Origin: Hungatella sp. UBA3048
GTDB lineage: Bacteria; Bacillota; Clostridia; Lachnospirales; Lachnospiraceae
DNA: 44,343 nt
Reading direction: 5' to 3'
NCBI GenBank assembly: GCA_002367105.1
Contig: DFCS01000005.1
Location: 1 to 44,343, forward strand
This document shows, piece by piece, positions 24,205 through 31,982 of this stretch. The notes under the pieces were generated by a model that saw only the letters and a list, made by a program, of their open reading frames with translations, ran no database searches and had not been told where the DNA came from. The translations under genes and the position numbers were made by a program. Position 1 is the first letter of the stretch, and each line of letters starts with the position of its first letter.

Positions 24205-25188
24205 ATGTACAATATCAATTTGAACCAGGTGAAAGAAATTGTATCTTCCATTGTTGCGGATCATACCATTGAAAACGTAGCATTTGTAGGCTGCGGTGCT
24301 TCCAAAAGTGAGCTTTATCCGGCAAAATATTTTCTGTCAAATGCAAGTAAGAAGCTTCGTGTGTCCCATTTTACTGCCAATGAATTTAACTTAGACACTC
24401 CGGACTGGCTGGGGGATACCACGGTAGTAATCTCTGCTTCTTTGGGGGGAAGTACTCCAGAGACTGTAAAGGCAAATGCAGTGGCTAAGGCAGCTGGTGC
24501 AACCGTGATTAGTGTGACCCATGCATCTGGTTCTGCGCTGACAAAAGATGCTGACTACAGTATTATTCATGGATTTGAGGCAAATTATGCGGCAAAATTG
24601 GAGAAAATGGGCTATGTGATGGCTCTTGCCCTGGAAATCCTTCAACAGACAGACGGATATGACAAATATGATAAGATGATTGACGGGTTCGGCAAGATTT
24701 TTGATCTGGCCGAGAAAAGCGCCCAGTCCGCAAAGAAAGCCGCAAAACAGTTCGCAGAGGAATATAAGGATGCACCTGTTGTATATGTAATGTCCAGCGG
24801 CGGAAGTACAGAGGTTGCTTATTCCACCTCTATTTGCCTGATGATGGAGATGCAGTGGATCAATTCCGGCAGTTTCCATTCCGGTGAGTTTTTCCATGGA
24901 CCATTCGAAATTGTTGATAAGAATGTTCCATTTGTCCTGCTGATGAATGACGGCAAGACTCGTGACATTGACGTACGGGCTTTGACCTTCTTACAGCGTT
25001 TCAATGCATTGACAACAGTGGTTGATGCCAAGGATTATGGCCTGTCTTCTGTAATCAGCAGTGATGTTGCCACTTATTTCAACCCACTTTTACATACTGC
25101 AGTGTTCCGCGTGTATGCGGAAGAACTGTCCAGCATTCGCCAGCATCCGCTGTCAAAACGCCGTTATATGTGGAAGCTGGAGTATTAA
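24205..25188 (+). CDS. SIS domain protein, FrlB/GfrF-like sugar-amine 6-phosphate deglycase
   Basis: A 327-residue protein with two SIS domains. VGCGASKSELYPAKYF opens the first and MSSGGSTEVAYSTSICLMME the second. SGEFFHGPFEIVDKNVPF matches the FrlB-type active region, and the C-terminus (HPLSKRRYMWKLEY) has the RRY ending of E. coli FrlB. Known relatives split fructoselysine 6-phosphate or glucoselysine 6-phosphate into glucose 6-phosphate and an amine. With the mannose-family PTS and GntR gene this looks like a gfr-type Amadori product system. GlmS-like isomerase activity is the main alternative. ATG at 24205 follows AGGAG. Confidence 0.82.
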   Translation: MYNINLNQVKEIVSSIVADHTIENVAFVGCGASKSELYPAKYFLSNASKKLRVSHFTANEFNLDTPDWLGDTTVVISASLGGSTPETVKANAVAKAAGATVISVTHASGSALTKDADYSIIHGFEANYAAKLEKMGYVMALALEILQQTDGYDKYDKMIDGFGKIFDLAEKSAQSAKKAAKQFAEEYKDAPVVYVMSSGGSTEVAYSTSICLMMEMQWINSGSFHSGEFFHGPFEIVDKNVPFVLLMNDGKTRDIDVRALTFLQRFNALTTVVDAKDYGLSSVISSDVATYFNPLLHTAVFRVYAEELSSIRQHPLSKRRYMWKLEY

Positions 25189-25253
25189 GATAAGGCAAGT
25201 GTGCAGGGGAGAGTGGTTCAGCAATCACAGATAAAGAGATGGAGACTATAGAT

Positions 25254-25886
25254 ATGGTTAAAGGAATTGTATTTGATATGGATGGAGTCCTGGCTGATAC
25301 AGAACATTTCTATCAAAAACGTCGTGAAGCATTTCTGAGGGAAAAGCAGTTTCGCTATGAAGCTGGTCTGAATTTTATCGGTTCAAATGATGAAGCCATC
25401 TGGGAAGCCCTTGTTCCAGATAATCCGATCCTGCGTCAAGATATGATGATGGAGTATCGCCAATACCGGGTGCATAATCCGGTACACTACAAAGAGTTAG
25501 TGAATCCCCAGGTTAGGCCCCTGTTCACCATATTAAAAAACCAGGGTCTGAAAATAGGCATTGCCTCTTCATCGGATTTGGAGTCCATTGATGCCATGAT
25601 TGATGCAGCTGGAATCAATGGTCTTGTGGATTACCGTATTAGCGGAATGGAATGCAGCGCCCACAAGCCGGATCCCGAGATTTATAGGAAGGCGCTGCAT
25701 GCGTTGGGACTGACTCCGGATCAGGCATTTGCGGTAGAAGATTCTCCATCAGGTATTGCAGCAGCATTAAATGCAGGATTGAAGGTATACGCCTTAAAGC
25801 CGCAGCACGGGGAGTTTATAGATCAGAGTGCGGCTACGGCTGTTATCGGGCAGCTGAAAGAGGTGCTGACACTGCTGATGAAATAA
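25254..25886 (+). CDS. HAD family phosphatase, beta-phosphoglucomutase-like
   Basis: A 210-residue HAD hydrolase. Motif I is FDMDGVLADTE, motif II the Ser in IASSS, motif III the Lys in SAHKPDPEIY, and motif IV VEDSPSGIAAA. The cap domain sits between motifs I and II. ATG at 25254 is preferred since GGAGA is 8 nt upstream; an in-frame ATG at 25239 lacks a site. As the last gene of the PTS operon it may dephosphorylate a sugar phosphate intermediate or remove a dead-end product. The substrate is not readable. Confidence 0.88.
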   Translation: MVKGIVFDMDGVLADTEHFYQKRREAFLREKQFRYEAGLNFIGSNDEAIWEALVPDNPILRQDMMMEYRQYRVHNPVHYKELVNPQVRPLFTILKNQGLKIGIASSSDLESIDAMIDAAGINGLVDYRISGMECSAHKPDPEIYRKALHALGLTPDQAFAVEDSPSGIAAALNAGLKVYALKPQHGEFIDQSAATAVIGQLKEVLTLLMK

Positions 25887-25921
25887 AATCATTATTGGGA
25901 GTAGTGGAATAGAATATGAAG

Positions 25922-25956
25922 AAAAACAGTCGTAGCTTATTGCTCCGGCTGTTTTT
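25922..25956 (+). terminator. Terminator of the PTS operon
   Basis: AAAAACAG (25922-25929) pairs with CTGTTTTT (25949-25956), with an inner CG and AGC/GCT stem around loop TTATT. The 3' arm supplies the T-run. Confidence 0.85.
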
Positions 25957-26292
25957 CCATTGAGGCTTAATCCCGTTAAAATAACGAAAGCCTCAAAGTT
26001 TCATGAAAACTTTGCCTATGAGAAAAAGAGAAGGACCACTGGAAGGAAACTATAAACAATGTCTCTGGAGCTTGAGATTCTCCGGATAAGTATGATTTTA
26101 TTACAACAAAGTTCATTATTGTCCGCGATTATGTCATTGCCGTTAATCAATCGTCATTTTACCGATTGCAAAAAATTTAATGATAAACAAATATAACTGT
26201 ATGGTCACCGGAAAGATACAAAAGAACGGGTCAGCTAAAGGACAGCTTTTCTTTTCTGATGTTAAAAATCATGATGAACAATATGTACATAG
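25957..26292. other. Intergenic stretch without a supported gene
   Basis: About 335 bases between two terminators. It contains a small inverted repeat CAAAGTTT-N5-AAACTTTG near 25995 and only very short open frames. No ribosome binding site with a convincing frame, promoter or RNA family was recognised. Confidence 0.5.
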
Positions 26293-26323
26293 AAAAACAG
26301 TGCCAGGACTCGCGTCCTGACAC
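26293..26323 (-). terminator. Terminator of hpf
   Basis: On the minus strand GTGTCAGGAC (26323-26314) pairs with GTCCTGGCAC (26309-26300), allowing one G-T pair, followed by TGTTTTT. It lies about 55 nt past the hpf stop. Confidence 0.8.
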
Positions 26324-26343
26324 CGATTTGCCTACAATCTGAT

Positions 26344-26375
26344 CAGCCGGTCAATTGTCCTGGCTGCATTTTTTT
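26344..26375 (+). terminator. Plus-strand terminator at the hpf 3' end
   Basis: CAGCC (26344-26348) pairs with GGCTG (26362-26366), extended by partial inner pairing, and is followed by CATTTTTTT on the plus strand. It would block transcription running into hpf. Its 15-base right half repeats the trxB hairpin at 20427-20441 in inverse orientation. Confidence 0.6.
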
Positions 26376-26379
26376 AGTT

Positions 26380-26907
26380 TTAGAATTCTGGTTCAATCAG
26401 GCCATAGGAGCCGCCTTTTCTTTTATAAACCACATTGACTTCCTCTGTATCCGCATTTAAGAATACGTAGAAGCTATGACCAAGAAGTTCCATCTGAACA
26501 CAGGCTTCTTCCGGATCCATGGGCTTTATGGCAAATTTCTTTGACTTAACGATTTCTACATGATCATCTGGCTGAGCTTCATCTTCCAGAAAAGCTGTTG
26601 AAAAGGAAGGGGCATTCAGCTTTTTGTTGATTAATTTGTTTTTATATTTTTTCAGCTGGCGTTCCAGGATCTCTTCCACAAGATCAATGGAAACGTACAT
26701 ATCTGTACTGGATTCTTCTGCTCTGATTATATGTCCTTTCACTGGAATAGTTACTTCGATTTTCTGAATTTCTTTCTGCACGCTGAGTCTTACTGTTGCT
26801 TCTGTCGCAGGAGCGAAGAAACGGTCCAGCTTTCCAAGCTTGTCCTCGACTGCCTCGCGTAATCCCGGTGTTACCTCAATATTTCTCCCTGTAATTGTAA
26901 AACGCAT
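26380..26907 (-). CDS. hpf: Ribosome hibernation promoting factor, long form
   Basis: A 175-residue protein that pairs 70S ribosomes into inactive dimers in stationary phase. An N-terminal S30AE domain (residues 1-100; MRFTITGRNIEVTPGLREAV, VTIPVKGHIIRAEESSTDMY) is followed by a linker and a C-terminal dimerisation domain (KKFAIKPMDPEEACVQMELLGHSFYVFLN, and a VVYKRKGGSYGLIEP end). The length shows the long HPF of Gram-positives. AAAGGAG precedes the start. It is divergent from secA across a 615-bp gap. Confidence 0.96.
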   Translation of the reverse strand: MRFTITGRNIEVTPGLREAVEDKLGKLDRFFAPATEATVRLSVQKEIQKIEVTIPVKGHIIRAEESSTDMYVSIDLVEEILERQLKKYKNKLINKKLNAPSFSTAFLEDEAQPDDHVEIVKSKKFAIKPMDPEEACVQMELLGHSFYVFLNADTEEVNVVYKRKGGSYGLIEPEF

Positions 26908-26940
26908 AAGTCATCAGCTCCTTTTTCTTGAGATGGTTAT

Positions 26941-26969
26941 AGTATAGCATATTTTTGAGAATAGTTCAA
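26941..26969 (-). promoter_or_regulatory. hpf: Promoter of hpf
   Basis: On the minus strand the -35 is TTGAAC (26969-26964), the spacer is 17 nt and the -10 is TATACT (26946-26941), 34 nt before the start codon. Confidence 0.65.
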
Positions 26970-27171
26970 TTACATTGTAAAATTATTAGATAATTATTGG
27001 TAATTTTTTGTAAAATGTCTCTACTTATTAGTTTGACTAATTATTGAAAAACTATAGATGGACTTGAAAAAAAGTCAAGGGAAAAAGAGAAATTTTCGTC
27101 GAAAAAGGAAACTTTATGACATATATACAAAAATCCGAAAGTCTGACAACTGGATGGGAAATATGGGAATC

Positions 27172-27382
27172 TGTGGAGAAAAAATGTGGATAATGTGGAT
27201 AACTTGGTGTATAACTATTTTTTCGCCTAATTATGGGATTTCATAGTGGGGATAAAACTGGGGGAAAAATACACAATGTAATGTGGATAATGTGGAAAAG
27301 CGGAGAATCGAACAGGTTTTTTGTGCAATGTGTCAGGTTAACCATAAAATTTTCCAGATTTGCCGTTGTTTGCTGTGGAAAA
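27172..27382 (+). promoter_or_regulatory. Cluster of DnaA-box-like nonamers
   Basis: Seven TGTGGATAA-type nonamers, all in the same orientation. Perfect copies are at 27185-27193, 27194-27202 and 27282-27290. One-mismatch copies are at 27172-27180, 27247-27255, 27291-27299 and 27374-27382. Two pairs are directly abutting (27185/27194 and 27282/27291). An AT-rich stretch lies to the left (26940-27060). This matches the reverse complement of the DnaA box TTATCCACA. It lies between hpf and secA, not next to dnaA, so a regulatory or titration role is more likely than the main origin. Confidence 0.7.
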
Positions 27383-27391
27383 AGGAAGGTC

Positions 27392-27435
27392 CTGGTAATA
27401 ATAGGCCCTGTTTATTACCAGAATGTTAATTTTTT
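27392..27435 (+). terminator. Hairpin with delayed T-run upstream of secA
   Basis: CTGGTAATA (27392-27400) pairs with TATTACCAG (27413-27421); a T-run follows 8 nt later. It could terminate a short transcript from the DnaA-box region or isolate the secA promoter. Confidence 0.45.
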
Positions 27436-27444
27436 ATGAATTCG

Positions 27445-27473
27445 TTGAATTAAGAAGGAGTTAGTGCTACAAT
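27445..27473 (+). promoter_or_regulatory. secA: Promoter of secA
   Basis: The -35 is TTGAAT (27445-27450) and the -10 is TACAAT (27468-27473), with a 17-nt spacer, 50 nt before the secA start. Confidence 0.65.
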
Positions 27474-27522
27474 ATACGAGATTGTATCGTGTATATCGTT
27501 AAGAAGAGTAGGAGAATGAATT

Positions 27523-30093
27523 ATGAACTTCGTTCAAAAAATATTTGGAACTCATAGTGAAAGAGAATTAAAATTAATAGAACCCATTGTGGATAAGATA
27601 GAAGCTCTGCGTCCGACCATGGTAGCACTTACGGATGAGGAGCTGAGAAACAACACAAGGCTCTTTAAGGAAAGACTTTCATCAGGCGAGACTCTGGATG
27701 ATATTTTACCGGAAGCTTTTGCATCGGTGAGAGAGGCAGCACGAAGAGTTCTTAATATGGAGCATTTCCGTGTACAGCTCATCGGCGGACTCGTTCTTCA
27801 TCAGGGACGTATTTCTGAGATGAAGACCGGTGAAGGTAAGACCCTGGTATCTACCTGCCCTGCTTATTTAAATGCACTGGCAGGCAATGGAGTCCAGATT
27901 GTAACGGTCAATGATTACCTGGCAAAACGAGATGCAGAATGGATGGGAAGAGTACATGAATTCCTGGGCCTGACCGTTGGGGTCGTGCTTAACTCCATGA
28001 ATTCTGACGAAAGACGTGAAGCATACAACTGCGACATTACCTACGTAACCAACAACGAGCTTGGTTTTGATTATCTGAGAGATAACATGGCCATCTATAA
28101 GGAACAGATGGTTTTAAGAAATTTAGATTTTTGTATCATTGATGAGGTAGACTCTGTATTAATTGATGAAGCAAGAACACCTCTTATTATATCCGGGCAG
28201 AGCGGCAAGTCCACAAAGCTGTATGAGGTCTGTGATATTCTGGCCCGCCAGCTGGAACGAGGCGAGGCCTCCGCAGAATTCTCCAAGATGGCAGCCATCA
28301 TGGGAGAGGAGATCACGGAAACCGGCGACTTTGTTGTGGATGAAAAGGACAAGGTTGTCAACTTAACCGAACAGGGTGTGGAAAAGGTAGAGCAGTTCTT
28401 CCACATCGAGAACTTATCCGATCCACAGAACTTAGAGATCCAGCATAACATTATTCTGGCCCTTCGTGCCAATTATCTCATGTTCCGGGATAAGGATTAT
28501 GTAGTAAAGGATGACGAGGTACTGATTGTTGATGAGTTTACCGGACGTATTATGCCAGGAAGACGTTATTCTGACGGACTCCATCAGGCAATTGAAGCCA
28601 AGGAGCACGTAAATGTGCGCAGAGAGAGCAAGACTCTTGCCACCATCACCTTCCAGAACTTCTTTAATAAGTACAATAAAAAAGCCGGTATGACCGGTAC
28701 CGCTCTTACAGAAGAGAAGGAATTCCGTAACACCTACGGCATGGATGCCATTTCTATCCCAACCAACCGCCCGATCGCACGAATTGATCAGGAGGATGCC
28801 GTTTATAAAACAAAGAAAGAGAAATTTGAAGCGGTATGCAATGAAGTGGAGATTGCTTACGAGAAGGGACAGCCTGTCCTGGTAGGTACCATTACCATTG
28901 AAACCTCTGAAATGTTAAGCAACATGTTACGGCGCCGGGGAATTCCTCATAAGGTGCTGAATGCAAAATATCACGAGCTGGAAGCTGAGATCGTAGCGGA
29001 TGCAGGTGTGCATAAGGCTGTAACCATAGCCACCAACATGGCAGGCCGTGGTACGGATATTAAGCTTGATGACGAGTCAAAGGCAGCAGGCGGCTTAAAG
29101 ATCATCGGTACGGAGCGTCATGAGTCCCGCCGTATTGATAACCAGCTGCGCGGCCGTTCCGGACGTCAGGGTGACCCGGGTGAATCCAGATTTTATATTT
29201 CCCTTGAAGATGACTTAATGCGTCTGTTTGGTTCCGAACGTCTGGTTGGCATGTTCAATGCTCTTGGCGTGCCGGAAGGAGAGCAGATCGAGCACAAGAT
29301 GCTCTCTAATGCCATTGAAAAGGCCCAGATGAAGATTGAGACAAACAACTACGGCATCCGTGAGAACCTTTTAAAATACGACGAGGTCATGAACGAGCAG
29401 CGTGAAGTGATCTATGGAGAGAGAAGAAAGGTTCTGGATGGAGACAATATGCGTGACTTCGTATTAAAGATGGTGACGGATATTGTAGAAAATGCGGTGG
29501 ACCTTTCCGTCAGCGATGAACAGGCACCGGAAGATTGGGATTTAAACGAGCTTAACACCCTTCTTCTCCCCATCATCCCGCTTCAGCCGGTTACTCTTCC
29601 AGAAGATAAGAAGATTAAGAAGAATGAACTGAAGCATATGCTGAAGGAAGAAGCTATTAAGCTTTATGAATCCAAGGAAGCAGAATTCCCGGAGGGAGAA
29701 CAGATTCGTGAAATCGAGCGTGTGATTCTCTTAAAGGTGATTGATAATAAATGGATGTCCCATATTGATGATATGGATCAGCTGCGCCAGGGCATCGGCC
29801 TGCAGGCTTACGGACAGAGAGATCCGCTGGTGGAATACAAGATGAGCGGATATCAGATGTTTGATGAGATGGCTGCGGCCATCCGTGAGGATACCGTAAG
29901 AATCTTATTCCATATCCGCGTAGAGCAGAAGGTGGAGAGAGAACCGGCTGCTAAGGTGACAGGAACCAATAAGGATGAAAGCTCCCCGAAAGCACCGGTA
30001 AAGAAGGTGGAAGCTAAGGTTTATCCGAATGATCCATGTCCATGCGGTTCCGGTAAGAAATACAAGCAGTGCTGCGGACGTAAATTAGTATAG
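27523..30093 (+). CDS. secA: Preprotein translocase ATPase SecA
   Basis: An 856-residue motor that drives proteins through SecYEG. Walker A MKTGEGKT is at residues 100-107. The DEAD-like Walker B stretch is FCIIDEVDSVLIDEARTPL. The preprotein-binding domain, the second nucleotide-binding domain (ATNMAGRGTDIKL, GRSGRQGDPGESRF), helical scaffold and wing domains follow. The C-terminal zinc tail is DPCPCGSGKKYKQCCGR. The length and all motifs are intact. AGTAGGAGA precedes the ATG. It is followed by a terminator and then prfB, a conserved Gram-positive order. Confidence 0.98.
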   Translation: MNFVQKIFGTHSERELKLIEPIVDKIEALRPTMVALTDEELRNNTRLFKERLSSGETLDDILPEAFASVREAARRVLNMEHFRVQLIGGLVLHQGRISEMKTGEGKTLVSTCPAYLNALAGNGVQIVTVNDYLAKRDAEWMGRVHEFLGLTVGVVLNSMNSDERREAYNCDITYVTNNELGFDYLRDNMAIYKEQMVLRNLDFCIIDEVDSVLIDEARTPLIISGQSGKSTKLYEVCDILARQLERGEASAEFSKMAAIMGEEITETGDFVVDEKDKVVNLTEQGVEKVEQFFHIENLSDPQNLEIQHNIILALRANYLMFRDKDYVVKDDEVLIVDEFTGRIMPGRRYSDGLHQAIEAKEHVNVRRESKTLATITFQNFFNKYNKKAGMTGTALTEEKEFRNTYGMDAISIPTNRPIARIDQEDAVYKTKKEKFEAVCNEVEIAYEKGQPVLVGTITIETSEMLSNMLRRRGIPHKVLNAKYHELEAEIVADAGVHKAVTIATNMAGRGTDIKLDDESKAAGGLKIIGTERHESRRIDNQLRGRSGRQGDPGESRFYISLEDDLMRLFGSERLVGMFNALGVPEGEQIEHKMLSNAIEKAQMKIETNNYGIRENLLKYDEVMNEQREVIYGERRKVLDGDNMRDFVLKMVTDIVENAVDLSVSDEQAPEDWDLNELNTLLLPIIPLQPVTLPEDKKIKKNELKHMLKEEAIKLYESKEAEFPEGEQIREIERVILLKVIDNKWMSHIDDMDQLRQGIGLQAYGQRDPLVEYKMSGYQMFDEMAAAIREDTVRILFHIRVEQKVEREPAAKVTGTNKDESSPKAPVKKVEAKVYPNDPCPCGSGKKYKQCCGRKLV

Positions 30094-30102
30094 TATTTTT
30101 AT

Positions 30103-30146
30103 AAAATTGGAGTTCGCACCCTTTTAAAGGACCGGACTCCAATTTT
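30103..30146 (+). terminator. Terminator between secA and prfB
   Basis: AAAATTGGAGT (30103-30113) pairs with ACTCCAATTTT (30136-30146), followed by GTTT. Confidence 0.8.
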
Positions 30147-30185
30147 GTTTAGATAAATAATTAAATTCAGAAAGTGGGTGACACA

Positions 30186-31320
30186 GTGGTAGAGTTAGAC
30201 CAGTACAAATACGAATTATCAACGTTTGAAAAACCATTAGTGGAAGTGAGGGATTCACTTTGACTTAGATAATAAGTTAAAGAGAATCGATGAGCTGGAC
30301 AAATCCATGGAGGAATCTGGCTTTTGGGAGGATCCTGAAAAGTCGGCAAAGATTGTACAGCTCGCAAAGAATTTAAAAGATACCGTTCAGACCTATAAGG
30401 ACTTAGAGCAGCAGTATGAAGACATTGGCGTAATGATCGAAATGGGGAATGAGGAGAACGATCCCTCCCTGGTTCCGGAAGTGGAAGAGATGTTAAACCA
30501 GTTTAAAGAAAAACTGGAAAACATGCGCATCAACACCCTGCTGTCAGGAGAGTACGACAGTGATAATGCCATTTTAAAGCTTAATGCAGGCGCAGGAGGA
30601 ACCGAATCCTGTGACTGGTGCGGCATGCTGTACCGTATGTTCTGCCGGTGGGCGGAGAAAAAAGGCTTTTCCTTAGAAGTCCTGGATTACCTTGACGGGG
30701 AAGAAGCCGGCATTAAATCCGTTACGGTTCAGATCAACGGGCCCAATGCTTTTGGGTATTTGAAATCGGAAAAGGGAGTTCACCGTCTGGTGCGCATCTC
30801 TCCGTTTAATGCCGCAGGCAAACGCCAGACCTCCTTTGTATCCTGTGATGTCATGCCGGATATTGAAGAGGATTTGGATGTGGAGATCAACGATGAGGAC
30901 CTTCGCATCGATACCTACCGCTCCAGCGGAGCAGGAGGACAGCACATCAACAAAACGTCCTCGGCCATCCGCATCACTCACCTTCCTACCGGAATTGTGG
31001 TCCAGTGCCAGAATGAGCGCTCCCAGTTCCAGAACAAGGACAAGGCCATGCAGATGTTAAAGGCAAAGCTTTATATGCTGAAGCAGCAGGAAAATGCGGA
31101 GAAATTATCCGGAATCCGGGGCGATGTGACAGAGATTGGCTGGGGTAACCAGATCCGTTCCTATGTCCTTCAGCCTTATACTATGGTCAAGGATCACAGG
31201 ACCAATGCGGAAACCGGCAATGTAGGAAGCGTTCTGGACGGTTCTTTGGATCAGTTCATGTACGCCTATTTACGCTGGCTGAGTACTGGGGCAAAGTCCG
31301 GGGAAAGCAGCGCTGAATAG
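30186..31320 (+). CDS. prfB: Peptide chain release factor 2, with programmed +1 frameshift
   Basis: RF2 reads UAA and UGA stop codons. It is encoded in two frames: 30186-30260 (25 codons from GTG) and 30262-31320 (352 codons). The shift site is CTT-TGA-C at 30258-30264, giving the junction RDSL-DLDNK that matches RF2 proteins, with an AGGG stretch at 30249-30252 as the internal stimulator. The GGQ catalytic motif is at residues 250-252 (SGAGGQHINKTSS). The in-frame UGA makes synthesis fall when RF2 is plentiful (established for prfB). Taking ATG at 30307 as the start would lose the N-terminal domain. The total is 377 residues. The GTG start is likely but its ribosome site is modest. Confidence 0.92.
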
Positions 31321-31372
31321 AGGATTTTTCCTGTATTTTTTTAAGAACTGAAGAAAATAAATAGAAAAATAG

Positions 31373-31401
31373 TTGCATACCCTGCCTAAATATGATAATA
31401 T
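31373..31401 (+). promoter_or_regulatory. Promoter of the ACT-hom-lysC operon
   Basis: The -35 is TTGCAT (31373-31378) and the -10 is TAATAT (31396-31401), with a 17-nt spacer. The -10 overlaps the left arm of an inverted repeat (31397-31408). Confidence 0.55.
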
Positions 31402-31459
31402 CTTCCCTATGAGCACAGATGTATTTCCGATGCGGACACAGAAGGGAAGATATTTTTAT
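31397..31459 (+). terminator. Inverted repeat with T-run upstream of the ACT gene
   Basis: AATATCTTCCCT (31397-31408) is the exact complement of AGGGAAGATATT (31443-31454), with a 34-nt loop, followed by TTTATT just before the ATG at 31461. Transcripts coming from prfB could form it and stop; transcripts from the promoter at 31373-31401 would lack the left arm. It may thus terminate prfB only. Confidence 0.5.
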
Positions 31460-31460
31460 T

Positions 31461-31904
31461 ATGGAAGAAAAGAGTAAATATTTTGTGGTAAAGCAAAAGG
31501 CTGTACCTGAAGTATTGCTGAAAGTAGTTGAAGCAAAAAAGCTGTTGGAATCGGAGCGCGTTATTACCGTACAGGAGGCAACTGACCGGGTCGGAATCAG
31601 CCGCAGCTCTTTTTATAAGTATAAGGATGATATCTTTCCTTTTTATGATAATACGAAAGGGAAGACCATAACACTTGTGATGCAGATGGATGATGAACCA
31701 GGTTTACTGTCCGATCTGCTTCATGTGGTTGCTGTGTACCGCGCCAATATCCTAACCATACACCAGAGCATTCCGGTCAATGGAGTTGCCACCTTAACGT
31801 TAAGTGTGGAAGTCCTTGAGACCACCGGCAATGTTTCAAAAATGGTGGAGGAAATAGAAGAAAAAAATGGAGTCCACTACGTTAAAATTTTAGCCAGGGA
31901 GTAG
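31461..31904 (+). CDS. ACT domain-containing protein (PheB/UPF0735 type)
   Basis: A 147-residue protein with an N-terminal helix-turn-helix-like part (VITVQEATDRVGISRSSFYKYKD) and a C-terminal ACT domain (about residues 70-145; KTITLVMQMDDEPGLLSDLLHVVAVYRANILTI in part). The PheB/UPF0735 family is found beside homoserine dehydrogenase in Firmicutes. ACT domains bind amino acids, so it may sense threonine or another end product. ATG at 31461 is chosen since the residues match the family start; the frame back to 31419 runs through the inverted repeat. It precedes hom by 78 nt. Confidence 0.88.
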   Translation: MEEKSKYFVVKQKAVPEVLLKVVEAKKLLESERVITVQEATDRVGISRSSFYKYKDDIFPFYDNTKGKTITLVMQMDDEPGLLSDLLHVVAVYRANILTIHQSIPVNGVATLTLSVEVLETTGNVSKMVEEIEEKNGVHYVKILARE

Positions 31905-31982
31905 AGGCAGCAGTTCGATAAGCAGAATGACAAATTGAACTTCCTTGAAAAATAATACGAAAGCGAGTTGCCGGAGGATAAT

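Noticed and set aside
26908..27170. A raiA-type structured RNA upstream of hpf
   Set aside because: The sequence is AT-rich with no strong conserved stems visible, and the hpf promoter lies only 34 nt before the start, leaving no room for a long leader.
27058..27246. A 62-residue open frame starting MDLKKSQGKKRNF
   Set aside because: No ribosome binding site, low-complexity basic then Trp/Met-rich composition, and it runs through the DnaA-box cluster, which explains the repeated codons.
27172..27382. The chromosomal replication origin
   Set aside because: DnaA-box-like sites are present, but dnaA, dnaN, recF, rpmH or gyrase genes are not nearby; only a cluster is claimed.
31409..31477. A 22-codon leader peptide upstream of the ACT gene
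   Set aside because: No ribosome binding site; the start lies at the predicted transcript start and the aromatic codons come from the T-rich stretch. No threonine-rich attenuator or T-box was seen before hom or lysC.
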